Of a DNA stretch of 36,936 bases, positions 8,078 to 15,784 are shown one piece after another. Location: contig QNBX01000025.1 in the NCBI GenBank assembly GCA_003644265.1, forward strand, positions 1 through 36,936. The letters run 5' to 3'. Made by a program: the position numbers and the translations under genes. The number at the start of each line of letters is the position of its first letter. Within the stretch, counting starts at the first letter, position 1. Source of the stretch: Planctomycetota bacterium (GTDB lineage Bacteria; Planctomycetota; B15-G4). Under the pieces are notes generated by a model that ran no database searches, had not been told where the DNA came from, and saw only the letters and a program-made list of their open reading frames with translations.

Positions 8078-9529
8078 GTGACGCCCGCTCGCACATCCGG
8101 CGGCCCAGCGCCCACGCCCACGCCCACGCCCGGGCCCGCCACGGAGCCGTCGCTCGAGTCTGCGCCTGCGCCCGCCGGCCACGTGAACATGTCGCGCGTG
8201 CTGCGCCTGTGGTGGCCGCTCGCCACGAGCTGGTTGCTGATGGCGGTGGAGCTGCCGCTGCTGGCCGCCGTCGTGGGTCGCCTGCCCGACGAGCGCATCC
8301 ACCTGGCGGCCTACGGCTCGATCGTGTTCCCGGTCTCGCTGGTGATCGAGGGGCCGGTGATCATGCTGCTGGCCGCGAGCACCGCCCTGTGCTCGCACTG
8401 GGACGCCTATCGCAAGGTGTTCCGCTTCATGATGGCCCTCTGCGGCGGGCTCACGCTGGTGCACGCGGCGGTGGCCTTCACGCCGCTGTTCGACTGGGTG
8501 GCGCGCGACATCATGGGCGCCCCGGAGGAGGTGCTGGAGCCGGCGCGCCTGGGCCTCGCCATCATGACGCCCTGGACCTGGGCCATCGGCTACCGGCGCT
8601 TTCAGCAGGGCATCCTGATCCGCAACGAGCAGGGCCGCGCGGTGACCATGGGCACGCTGACGCGCCTGGCCGCCAACAGCACCACGCTGCTGCTGCTGGC
8701 CGGCTTCACCGACGCGCCGGGCATCGTGGTGGGCTCGAGCGCCATCGCGGTGGGCGTCTGCACGGAGGCGCTCTATATCGGCTGGCGCGTGCGGCCCGTG
8801 ATCGAGCAGCGCGTACGCCCGGCGCCCGCCAGCGGCGAACCCCTCCACCTGCGCTCGTTCCTGGCGTTCTACCTGCCGCTGGCGCTGACGCCGCTGATCA
8901 CGCTGCTGATCCAGCCCATCGGCGCGGCGTCCATGGCGCGCATGCCGGCCAGCCTCACCTCGCTGGCCGCCTGGCCCGCGGTGCACGGGCTGGTGTTCAT
9001 CACGCGCAGCCTGGGCATGGCCTACAACGAGGTGGTGGTGACGCTGCTGGGGCAGCCGGGGGCCGTCGCCGCCCTGCGCCGCTTCGGGCGCCTGCTGGGG
9101 GCGGCCACCGTGCTGGCGCTGGCGCTGCTGGCGGCCACGCCCCTGTCGGAGCTGTGGTTCGGACGGATCTCCGATCTGGACGACGAGCTGGTGGCGGCCT
9201 GTCGGCTGGCCATCGGCCTGGCCGTGCTCATGCCCGGCTACGCGGCGCTGCAGAGCTGGTTCCAGGGCAGCCTGGTCAAGGCGCGCAGCACGCGCCCGGT
9301 GACCGAGGCGGTGCTGCTCTACTTTGCCCTGAGCGCCGTGCTGCTCCAGGTGGGTGTTGCCCGGGCGCCGGCGGACGGCGGACGCTTCGTGATCGGCGGT
9401 GTGGCCCTGTCCGGCATCCACTGGGCCCTGTCCTCCTTCGTGATCGCCGGCGTGTGCCAGACCGCCTGGCTCTGGTGGCGCAGCCGGCCGGTGCTGCGAC
9501 GCTTTGCCGAGGACGAGGTGTCGAGCTGA
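8078..9529 (+). CDS. Polytopic membrane protein, MATE/MOP-like exporter
   Basis: A 483-residue protein with about 12 hydrophobic segments. After a Pro/Thr/Ala-rich N-terminus of about 37 residues comes 'RLWWPLATSWLLMAVELPLL', then repeated membrane spans in two similar halves; the second begins at 'FLAFYLPLALTPLITLLIQP'. This two-half layout fits the MOP flippase/MATE superfamily, and the sequence also recalls ANKH-like members. The substrate cannot be assigned. It starts 7 bp after mfd. The GTG at 8078 overlaps its only Shine-Dalgarno-like GAGG, so initiation at the ATG at 8189, just before the first membrane span, is also possible. Confidence 0.65.
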   Translation: MTPARTSGGPAPTPTPTPGPATEPSLESAPAPAGHVNMSRVLRLWWPLATSWLLMAVELPLLAAVVGRLPDERIHLAAYGSIVFPVSLVIEGPVIMLLAASTALCSHWDAYRKVFRFMMALCGGLTLVHAAVAFTPLFDWVARDIMGAPEEVLEPARLGLAIMTPWTWAIGYRRFQQGILIRNEQGRAVTMGTLTRLAANSTTLLLLAGFTDAPGIVVGSSAIAVGVCTEALYIGWRVRPVIEQRVRPAPASGEPLHLRSFLAFYLPLALTPLITLLIQPIGAASMARMPASLTSLAAWPAVHGLVFITRSLGMAYNEVVVTLLGQPGAVAALRRFGRLLGAATVLALALLAATPLSELWFGRISDLDDELVAACRLAIGLAVLMPGYAALQSWFQGSLVKARSTRPVTEAVLLYFALSAVLLQVGVARAPADGGRFVIGGVALSGIHWALSSFVIAGVCQTAWLWWRSRPVLRRFAEDEVSS

Positions 9530-9542
9530 TCCGCACGCCCGC

Positions 9543-9548
9543 TACCAT
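9543..9548 (+). promoter_or_regulatory. Candidate -10 box (GCTACCAT)
   Basis: TACCAT in the context GCTACCAT, 9 nt before an ATG at 9558. It fits the TAnnnT boxes seen elsewhere in the window and would drive the hydrolase gene. Confidence 0.4.
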
Positions 9549-9557
9549 GCGACGGAC

Positions 9558-9644
9558 ATGCGCCTGATCGCCCCACCGCCGCCGCTCGTCGCCCCCACGC
9601 CGGCGCGCATGCCCGCCCTCGCGACCGGGGAGGCCCCCCGCTGA
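9558..9644 (+). CDS. Possible 28-codon leader ORF before the hydrolase
   Basis: ATG at 9558 opens a short Pro/Ala-rich frame (MRLIAPPPPLVAPTPAR...) ending in TGA at 9642-9644. That stop overlaps a CTG which is in frame with the following hydrolase gene. The ATG is 9 nt after a -10-like box and has no Shine-Dalgarno, so it could be read from a near-leaderless mRNA. It may equally be chance, or the remnant of a frameshift at the hydrolase N-terminus. Confidence 0.25.
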   Translation: MRLIAPPPPLVAPTPARMPALATGEAPR

Positions 9645-9694
9645 GCGCCGACGCCGACGTCCCGCGGCAGGCTCCGCACGCGTTCGACGAGCAG

Positions 9695-10384
9695 GTGGCG
9701 TCCGACGCCGCGCTGGCCGAGGACTTCGCGCCTGACTCGCCCGTGCTGCTGGTGACCTTCGGCGGCCTCAAGGGCGCACCCATGGGCCTGCCCCCCTTCG
9801 AGTTCAAGGGCCTCTCGGCGGGGCTGGAGGTCAAGCGGCTGTTCGTGCGCGACCCCGCCCAGGCCTGGTATCAGCGCGGGCTGCCCGGCGTGGCCGCCGA
9901 CGTGGACGGCGTGGCGCAGCACCTGACCCGGCGCATCGCCGCCTCGGGCGCCGAGCGCGTGGTCATGGTGGGCAACTCCATGGGCGGCTACGCGGCGCTG
10001 CTGTTCGGCGCGCGCCTCGACGTCCACGCGGTGCTGGCCTTCGCGCCCCAGACCTTCCTCGGACGGGTCCGGCGCTGGCTGCATCGAGACGGGCGCTGGA
10101 CCCGGCAGCTGCGCGGCGCCTGGAGCTCGCCCAGCCTGCAGCGCGGCAACCTGGACCTGCGGCGGGCCATCCCCCGCGCCGGCCCGCGGCGTTGCCGGAT
10201 CCAGATCCACTACGGACGCGACGAGCAGCTGGACGCCCTGCACGCCGAGCGCCTGGCGCGCCTGCCGCGCGTGGCGGTGCACGGCCACGCCACCGGCGGC
10301 CACGCGCTGGTACGCAGCCTGCGCGACAGCGGGCAGCTGGCGCAGATCCTGGGCGACGTCCTGGGCACGGCCCCCAGGGCTTGA
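9695..10384 (+). CDS. Small alpha/beta hydrolase fold protein
   Basis: A 229-residue protein from the GTG. A hydrophobic first strand 'VLLVTFGGLKG' is followed by the nucleophile elbow 'VVMVGNSMGGYAALLFG' (G-N-S-M-G-G, catalytic Ser). 'IQIHYGRDEQLD' probably carries the acid, and the His would be in 'HGHATGGHALVR'. These are the parts of a serine-hydrolase triad; the substrate is unknown. The frame is open upstream to a CTG at 9641, which has GGGGAGG at 9627-9633 with 7-nt spacing, while the GTG has no such site. The true start may therefore be CTG, adding 18 residues. The next gene follows after 96 bp. Confidence 0.7.
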   Translation: MASDAALAEDFAPDSPVLLVTFGGLKGAPMGLPPFEFKGLSAGLEVKRLFVRDPAQAWYQRGLPGVAADVDGVAQHLTRRIAASGAERVVMVGNSMGGYAALLFGARLDVHAVLAFAPQTFLGRVRRWLHRDGRWTRQLRGAWSSPSLQRGNLDLRRAIPRAGPRRCRIQIHYGRDEQLDALHAERLARLPRVAVHGHATGGHALVRSLRDSGQLAQILGDVLGTAPRA

Positions 10385-10419
10385 GCGACGGCCGCGAGCG
10401 GCCAGCGGTCGGTGGCTGT

Positions 10420-10425
10420 TAGGCT
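10420..10425 (+). promoter_or_regulatory. Candidate -10 box for the SurA-like gene
   Basis: TAGGCT in the context GTTAGGCT, 55 nt before the ATG at 10481. No clear -35 box is visible. The leader also has an AGGA-type ribosome binding site about 8 nt before the ATG. Confidence 0.35.
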
Positions 10426-10480
10426 GACGGGAGCTCGGCGGTCGTACCGGCCCCCGCCCGCCCCACCACAGGAACCCGTC

Positions 10481-11644
10481 ATGCGCCTGCTCGCCCTGGC
10501 CCTGTCGCTCTCGGCGCTGCTGGCGCTGAACGTCGCAGCTCAGGATGCGCCCGAGCCGACGCCGGAACCGGACCCCGCGCCGGTTCCCACGCCCATGCCC
10601 ACGCCCATGCCGTCCGCTCCGGCCACGGGCCCGGCCACCGGCCCAGCCACGGTCCCCAACCCGTCGCCCATGCCGGCCGCTCCGCCGACGAGCCGCCACG
10701 ACACCCCCATCGACACCGGCCAGCGCGTGGTGGCCTCCGTCAACGGCGAGCCCATCACCGGCGCCGACATCTCGTTCCAGTCCTGGCTGCGGGCGGGCGT
10801 GCCGTCCTACCGGCTCGACGACGCCTCGCTCGACATCCTGCGTCGCCAGCTGGCCGAGCAGGTGCTCATGGCCACCGAGGCGGACCTGCTCGGCGTCACC
10901 ATCACCGAGAGCTACATCGCCAACTTCTGGGGCAACTACCAGGGCGGCCCACCGGACTACGAGCAGCTCGCCGCCCAGGCCGGCGTGACCGACGCCCGCG
11001 CCCGCGCGCTGGTGAAGCGCTCGGTCATGGCGGACCTCTACCTCTATCACCGGGTGGGCATCTGGTCGGAGTTCGGGCACTTGATCAAGCCGGAGCCGAT
11101 GTTCTCGCACCTGGTGGAGGTCACGCCCAAGGAGCTGCGCGACCTGTTCAAGAACGAGCGCGAGGTGTTCGACCTGCCCGACACGGTCACCTACGAGTTC
11201 TACCCCTGCCCGGACGAGCCGACGGCCCGGGGTGTGATCGAGGCCCTGAGCGTGGGGCTCACCCCGGGCGCAGTGCAGCCCGGCCACGAGACCGCACCGA
11301 TGGACATGGTGCCCGAGGTCTTCGCATTCTCGGCCGAGCTGGTGACCTTCCTGCAAGAGGCCGAGGTGGGCGCCATCAGCCCGGCCTACGAGGCCGAGGC
11401 CGGCTGGGTGGTGTTCGAGCTGATGGAGCGGACAGAGGGTCGCCCGGCCGAGTTCTCCGAGGTCCAGGAGGAGCTGCGCCGCCGCATGCGCATGTCGCGG
11501 CTGGATGTGGCCCGCACCCAGCTGCTGCGGCAGCTCACGCGCCAGGCCGTCTTCTGGCCCAAGGACCTGTTTGACGACGACCCCCTGCCGCCGCCCAAGG
11601 TCAGCGGCCGAGGCGCGGCCTCCACGCTCAAGCAGGACAACTAA
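10481..11644 (+). CDS. SurA-like periplasmic peptidyl-prolyl isomerase/chaperone
   Basis: A 387-residue protein with a clear signal peptide (MRLLALALSLSALLALNVAA, then QDAP). About 60 residues of Pro/Thr/Ala-rich linker follow. A SurA-N-type helical chaperone domain then starts at 'RVVASVNGEPITGADISFQS' and includes 'RRQLAEQVLMATEADLLGV'. The C-terminal part ('FDLPDTVTYEFYPCPDEP' to 'GWVVFELMERTEGRPAEFSE') resembles a diverged parvulin domain. Such proteins bind unfolded outer-membrane and periplasmic proteins. The ATG has AGGA about 8 nt upstream. The gene lies just upstream of the twin membrane-anchored toroid proteins and may help their export or folding; that link is positional only. Confidence 0.75.
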   Translation: MRLLALALSLSALLALNVAAQDAPEPTPEPDPAPVPTPMPTPMPSAPATGPATGPATVPNPSPMPAAPPTSRHDTPIDTGQRVVASVNGEPITGADISFQSWLRAGVPSYRLDDASLDILRRQLAEQVLMATEADLLGVTITESYIANFWGNYQGGPPDYEQLAAQAGVTDARARALVKRSVMADLYLYHRVGIWSEFGHLIKPEPMFSHLVEVTPKELRDLFKNEREVFDLPDTVTYEFYPCPDEPTARGVIEALSVGLTPGAVQPGHETAPMDMVPEVFAFSAELVTFLQEAEVGAISPAYEAEAGWVVFELMERTEGRPAEFSEVQEELRRRMRMSRLDVARTQLLRQLTRQAVFWPKDLFDDDPLPPPKVSGRGAASTLKQDN

Positions 11645-11799
11645 GCCGCCGCGCGGGCACGAGGATCCGCCCTGGGGCTTCCGATCAGCCCAGCCCCCCC
11701 CGGCGGCCGCCCTGAGCCCCGCCCTGGCCGGAGGCTGACCGCCCCGCGCGCCGACCCGCCCCCCAGGGGGAAGCCACCGCCCGGGAGCGGGGGAGCCTG

Positions 11800-11827
11800 T
11801 TGCCAGCACCTCACCGGCCGCTAGAAT
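11800..11827 (+). promoter_or_regulatory. Sigma-70-type promoter before the first toroid gene
   Basis: TTGCCA, a 16-nt spacer, then TAGAAT in the context GCTAGAAT. It lies about 72 bp upstream of the GTG at 11900 and is the best -35/-10 pair seen in the window. Confidence 0.6.
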
Positions 11828-11899
11828 CGAGCACCCCGCTCCCCGTCCGCCCTTCGGTCGGACACATCGACCCTGGAGCGGCCCCGCAGGAGTGCGCCC

Positions 11900-13456
11900 G
11901 TGGCCCCACACGACCCGTTTCCAGAGCTCGTCAGCCAGAAGCAGCACGGCCCCGGCATCCACGAGGAGCACAGCTTCGAGGACACCCTGCGGGATCTGGT
12001 GCGCAACTCGCCGTACCTGGGCATCTCGCTGCTGATGCACCTGGTGGTGCTGGCCATCTTCATGAGCATGAAGAACCCGATCCCGGTCGAGGACGAGAAG
12101 AACAAGATCGTCGCGACCCAGGAGGTGATCGAGGAGCCGATCCCGCCGGAGCCGGAGGAGGAGCCCGAGATCGACGAGATCGACGAGATCATCGAGGAGC
12201 CCGTCATCTCCGAGGACGTGGTGACCGAGGTCAGCGAGATCATCGATCCCAACAATGTGGACGCGGCCTTCGAGTCCACCGGTGCCAACGACGTCATCGG
12301 CGTGGGCGGTGGCGGCGGCAGCTTCGGCGGCCGCGGCAAGGGGCGCTCGCGCGGCAAGGCGGCCGGCGCGCCGCACCAGAAGACCGTCGACGACGCGCTC
12401 ATGTGGCTCAAGAACCACCAGAACCCCGACGGCTACTGGTCGGCCGAGGGCTTCGAGGAGGAGTGCGGCAAGCAGGGTGACGGCATCTGCAGCGGGCGCG
12501 GCAGCGTGCACCACGACATCGGCGTCACCGGCCTGGCGCTGCTGGCCTTCCTGGGCGCCGACAACACCGACAAGCGCGGCAAGTACAAGACGACCGTCAA
12601 GGCCGGCCTGCGCTACCTGCTCGAAGTGCAGGACCGCAGCGGCAGCTTCGCCACGAACGACATCTCCACCAACACGTACGACCACTTCCTGGCCACCCTG
12701 GCCGTGGTGGAGGCCTACGCGCTGACGGGGCAACACCGCTACAAGAAGGCCGCGCAGGACGCCATGGACTTCGCCTACGCCATGCGCAATCCGGCGGGCG
12801 CGTGGCGTTACAGCAACCCCTCCGACCCCGACATGATCACGCACCCGGACGACGTCTCCGTCACGGGCTGGGCCGTCATGGCCATGACCATGGGCAAGGA
12901 CTACGACCTGGAGATCGACGACGTCGCGCTCGAGGACTCGCTGCTGTTCATCGACGAGATGACGGGCGCCGACGGTCGCACCGGCTACTACGAGCCGGGG
13001 GGTGGCTCCTCCCGCCCGCTGGGCCGCGAGGATGATTTCCCGTACGAAGAGACCGAGGCCATGACCGCGGTGGGCGTGCTGTGTCGCATCTTCGCCGACC
13101 CGAACATGGAGCGCACCGACATCCAGAACGAGCAGGACATCGAGAAGGGCGTGAAGCTGCTCCTCGACCTGCCCATCGTCTGGGACGAGGACGTGGCGCC
13201 CGGCAAGATCGACTTCTACTACTGGTACTACGCCACCTACGCGCTCTATCAGTGGGGTGGCAAGGACTGGCGCGCCTGGGAGTCGGGCATCCCGATGGTG
13301 GCCAAGATGCAGATCGGCGAGGGCGAGCCCAAGGGCTCCTGGGACCCACAGGTCGACGTCTGGGGCGGCGAGGGCGGCCGCGTGTACTCCACCGCCATCC
13401 TGGCCCTGATGATGGAGGTGTACTACCGCTACGACTCGGTGCTCGGCAGCCACTGA
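11900..13456 (+). CDS. Membrane-anchored squalene-cyclase-fold (alpha/alpha toroid) protein A
   Basis: A 518-residue protein. A cytoplasmic tail of about 40 residues is followed by one membrane helix (about 41-57, 'LGISLLMHLVVLAIFMSM'), a strongly acidic Glu/Pro/Ile spacer (about 62-115) and a Gly-rich hinge. A prenyltransferase/squalene-oxidase-repeat domain runs from about 160 to the end: 'ALMWLKNHQNPDGYW', 'TYDHFLATLAVVEAYAL', 'DDVSVTGWAVMAMTMG', 'TEAMTAVGVLCRIF'. The anchor plus acidic/proline spacer mirrors TonB-type proteins, so the toroid should sit in the periplasm. I see no DxDD motif of true squalene-hopene cyclases, so terpene cyclisation is unlikely. The GTG start has GCAGGAG 7 nt upstream. 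A close paralog follows. Confidence 0.8.
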   Translation: MAPHDPFPELVSQKQHGPGIHEEHSFEDTLRDLVRNSPYLGISLLMHLVVLAIFMSMKNPIPVEDEKNKIVATQEVIEEPIPPEPEEEPEIDEIDEIIEEPVISEDVVTEVSEIIDPNNVDAAFESTGANDVIGVGGGGGSFGGRGKGRSRGKAAGAPHQKTVDDALMWLKNHQNPDGYWSAEGFEEECGKQGDGICSGRGSVHHDIGVTGLALLAFLGADNTDKRGKYKTTVKAGLRYLLEVQDRSGSFATNDISTNTYDHFLATLAVVEAYALTGQHRYKKAAQDAMDFAYAMRNPAGAWRYSNPSDPDMITHPDDVSVTGWAVMAMTMGKDYDLEIDDVALEDSLLFIDEMTGADGRTGYYEPGGGSSRPLGREDDFPYEETEAMTAVGVLCRIFADPNMERTDIQNEQDIEKGVKLLLDLPIVWDEDVAPGKIDFYYWYYATYALYQWGGKDWRAWESGIPMVAKMQIGEGEPKGSWDPQVDVWGGEGGRVYSTAILALMMEVYYRYDSVLGSH

Positions 13457-13458
13457 GT

Positions 13459-13493
13459 CCGAGCCTGGGGCCGAGCCTGGGGCCGAGCCTGGG
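13459..13493. repeat. 12-bp tandem repeat, 3 copies
   Basis: CCGAGCCTGGGG occurs three times head to tail (the third copy lacks the last base), starting 2 bp after the toroid A stop codon. Confidence 0.8.
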
Positions 13494-13544
13494 ACAGCGC
13501 GCCGGGCCCTCGCGGGCCTGGTGACGCACAGATCGAAGCGCCTC

Positions 13545-13581
13545 GACCGGGGGCGAGCGCCGCGAGCGCTCGCCCCCGGTC
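13545..13581 (+). terminator. Strong hairpin between the toroid paralogs
   Basis: A perfect 15-bp stem (GACCGGGGGCGAGCG / CGCTCGCCCCCGGTC) with a 7-nt loop, about 90 bp after toroid A. Only a weak T pair follows. It probably ends or reduces transcription between the twin genes. Confidence 0.7.
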
Positions 13582-13738
13582 GCGTTCAGGACCAGCTCGA
13601 TTCAGCCACGGGAGAGCGATGCCCGCCAAAGCGCGCGGGCGTGCCGTCGCGTGACACCGGCCTGTGGCGGCGCTAACTGAGCTGCACACCCCGGCCGTGC
13701 CCGTCCCACCGCTTGCGGACGGTCCAAGCAGGCACCCC

Positions 13739-15361
13739 ATGGAGGGCAGCGCCGTGGTGTCCACCCGTCCGAGTCCGCCCACAGCGCGCCCCGACGCGCA
13801 GCTCATCAGCGCGCCGCGCGAGCCCGCGCCCAGCTTCGAGCAGTCCCTGCGCGAGCTGGTGCGCAGCTCGCCCTACGTGGGCGCCTCCCTGGCTCTGCAC
13901 GCGCTGGTGCTGCTGCTGCTCGTGATCCAAGAGGTCCCGCTGCCCCAGCCCGACCCCGAGCAGGCGTCGATCCGCGCCACGCTGCCCGACACCGCGGAGC
14001 TGGTGCCGCCCGAGCCGCCCCCGCCTCCGCCCCCGCTCGTGCCGCCGGAGAGCGTGCCCGAGGTCACGGATGTGCTGGCCGCGCTCGACGATCTGGACGC
14101 GCTGCCCAGCGACATCCCCAGTGACCTGCCTTCGGACCGTCCGTCGGACGCGCCCTTCGACGACACCACGGCCCTCAACCTGATCGGCCTGGGCGGCGGC
14201 AGCGTGGGGCGCCCGCCGGGCAGCAGCAAGCTGTCTCGGCGCGGCGCCGGTGGCATGCCTCACGCCCGGCAGATCGACGCCGCCCTGGACTGGCTGGCCC
14301 GGCACCAGCACCCCGACGGCCACTGGTCAGGCGAGGGCTTCCAGGACGAGTGCTCCCCGGATGACGAGCTGTGCTCGGGGCGCGGCAGCGTGCACCACGA
14401 CGTGGGCCTGACCGGCCTGTCCCTGCTGGCCTTCCTGGGAGCGGGGCACAGCGACCGCCGGGGCCCCCACGCCGACACCGTGCGGCGCGGCATCCGCTGG
14501 CTCACCGAGGTGCAGGATCAGGAGGGACGCTACGCGGCCAACGAGGTCTCGACGGCCACCTATGACCACTTCCTGGCAACCCTGGCCATGATCGAAGCCA
14601 GCGCCCTGGGCCAGCGCAGCCAGACCCGTCGCAGCGCCTTGGCGGCCCTGGGCTGGGCCGAACGGCAACGCAACCCCGGCGGGGCTTGGCGCTATCTGCG
14701 CCCGTCAGACCCCGAGATGCTGGAGGCCCCCGACGACGTGTCCGTCACCGGCTGGGCCGTGATGGCCCTCAGCCTGGCAGCGGACCAGGGCCTGCCCGTG
14801 TCGCAGGACGCCCTGCTGGACGCGCTGCTGCTGGTGGACGAGCTCACCGACGAGCGCGGACGCACGGGCTACGTGCAGCGCGGCGGCGGCAGCAGCCGGC
14901 CCCTGGGGCGTGGCGAGACCTTCCCGGCCCACCAGACCGAGGCCATGACCGCCGTGGGCCTGCTGTGCCGGCTGTTCATCGACCCCGGCCTGCAGCGCGA
15001 CGACCTGGACAGCGCCGGCGACGCCGAGCGCGCCGTGGAGCTGCTGCTCGAGTTGCCCATCGTGTGGGACCAGCGCCGCTCCCCCGGGCGCATCGACTTC
15101 TACTACTGGTACAGCGCGACCTACGCCTTGTTCCAGTACGGCGGCGAGGCCTGGCGCCGCTGGCAGCCGGGCCTGGACGTGGTGGCCGCGCACCAGGAGA
15201 CCCTGGGCGCACGGCGCGGCAGCTGGGATCCGGCCCCGGACGTGTGGGGCGCAGAGGGCGGCCGGATCTACTCCACCGCCATGCTCACGCTGCTGCTGGA
15301 GGTCTACTCACGCTACGACGTCAGCCTGCAGACGCAACGCGGCCGCAGACGAGCACGCTGA
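13739..15361 (+). CDS. Membrane-anchored squalene-cyclase-fold (alpha/alpha toroid) protein B
   Basis: A 540-residue tandem paralog of the preceding gene with the same order: cytoplasmic tail, one membrane helix (about 46-64), a Pro-rich spacer ('PPEPPPPPPPLVPPE'), an Asp/Ser/Pro stretch and a C-terminal toroid domain. Conserved landmarks include 'SPYVGASLALHALVL' at the membrane, 'GRGSVHHDVGLTGLSLLAFL', 'DDVSVTGWAVMAL', 'TEAMTAVGLLCRLF', 'RIDFYYWYSATYAL' and 'GGRIYSTAMLTLLLEVYSRY'. The spacer has diverged (proline here, glutamate in A) while the toroid is well conserved. The ATG at 13739 has AGCAGG about 7 nt upstream; a GTG at 13664 would add 25 residues without homology to A. Function unknown. 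Confidence 0.8.
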   Translation: MEGSAVVSTRPSPPTARPDAQLISAPREPAPSFEQSLRELVRSSPYVGASLALHALVLLLLVIQEVPLPQPDPEQASIRATLPDTAELVPPEPPPPPPPLVPPESVPEVTDVLAALDDLDALPSDIPSDLPSDRPSDAPFDDTTALNLIGLGGGSVGRPPGSSKLSRRGAGGMPHARQIDAALDWLARHQHPDGHWSGEGFQDECSPDDELCSGRGSVHHDVGLTGLSLLAFLGAGHSDRRGPHADTVRRGIRWLTEVQDQEGRYAANEVSTATYDHFLATLAMIEASALGQRSQTRRSALAALGWAERQRNPGGAWRYLRPSDPEMLEAPDDVSVTGWAVMALSLAADQGLPVSQDALLDALLLVDELTDERGRTGYVQRGGGSSRPLGRGETFPAHQTEAMTAVGLLCRLFIDPGLQRDDLDSAGDAERAVELLLELPIVWDQRRSPGRIDFYYWYSATYALFQYGGEAWRRWQPGLDVVAAHQETLGARRGSWDPAPDVWGAEGGRIYSTAMLTLLLEVYSRYDVSLQTQRGRRRAR

Positions 15362-15447
15362 CCCGCGCGGGCGGGAGCGCCACGGCGGCGGCAGCGCGCG
15401 CGGCTCGCGGACGAAGCGCGGACACGGGGCCCTGAGGCCCGGCGCGC

Positions 15448-15717
15448 TCAGCCGTTGCCGGCGGCGACCTTGCGCGTGACCAGAGCCTTGCGGCGCGCGG
15501 CCGTGTTGGCGTGGATCACGTTGGTCTGCGCGGCCTTGTCGATGCGCTTGTAGGCCTGGCTGACGACCGCGGCCAGGGCCGGGGCATCGGCCCCGTTGGC
15601 GACGGCCTCGTCCACACGACGGATGGCCGTCTTCATGGCCGACGCCTTGGAGCGGTTGGTGCTCCGGCGCTTGTCGTCCTGACGCATGCGCTTGGAGGCC
15701 TGGCGACTGTTGGGCAT
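15448..15717 (-). CDS. rpsT: 30S ribosomal protein S20
   Basis: An 89-residue, strongly basic protein. The N-terminus 'MPNSRQASKRMRQDDKRR' and the core 'KTAIRRVDEAV', 'QAYKRIDKAAQTNVIHAN' and 'ARRKALV' match S20, which binds 16S rRNA early in 30S assembly. The length is typical. The ATG is preceded by AGGAAA with proper spacing. It lies 67 bp downstream of the TPR gene on the same strand, so it may be cotranscribed or have its own promoter in the gap. Confidence 0.92.
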   Translation of the reverse strand: MPNSRQASKRMRQDDKRRSTNRSKASAMKTAIRRVDEAVANGADAPALAAVVSQAYKRIDKAAQTNVIHANTAARRKALVTRKVAAGNG

Positions 15718-15784
15718 GGGGCGTTTCCTGCTCGTCTGGTGCGTGGTGTGCGGTGGCCTCGACGGCCACCGGCGGGTGGGGGTC

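Noticed and set aside
6358..8298. A 646-codon minus-strand open frame opposite mfd
   Set aside because: It is antisense to the motor domain of mfd and has no recognisable domain.
9542..13453. A 1303-codon open frame on the minus strand
   Set aside because: It lies antisense to four well-supported plus-strand genes (hydrolase, SurA-like, toroid A). Its translation is His/Val/Gly/Arg-rich and matches no family. GC-rich third positions remove stop codons on the opposite strand.
11900..15361. Squalene-hopene cyclases making hopanoids
   Set aside because: They have the toroid repeat fold, but I see no DxDD catalytic motif, and they carry a TonB-like anchor that cyclases do not have.
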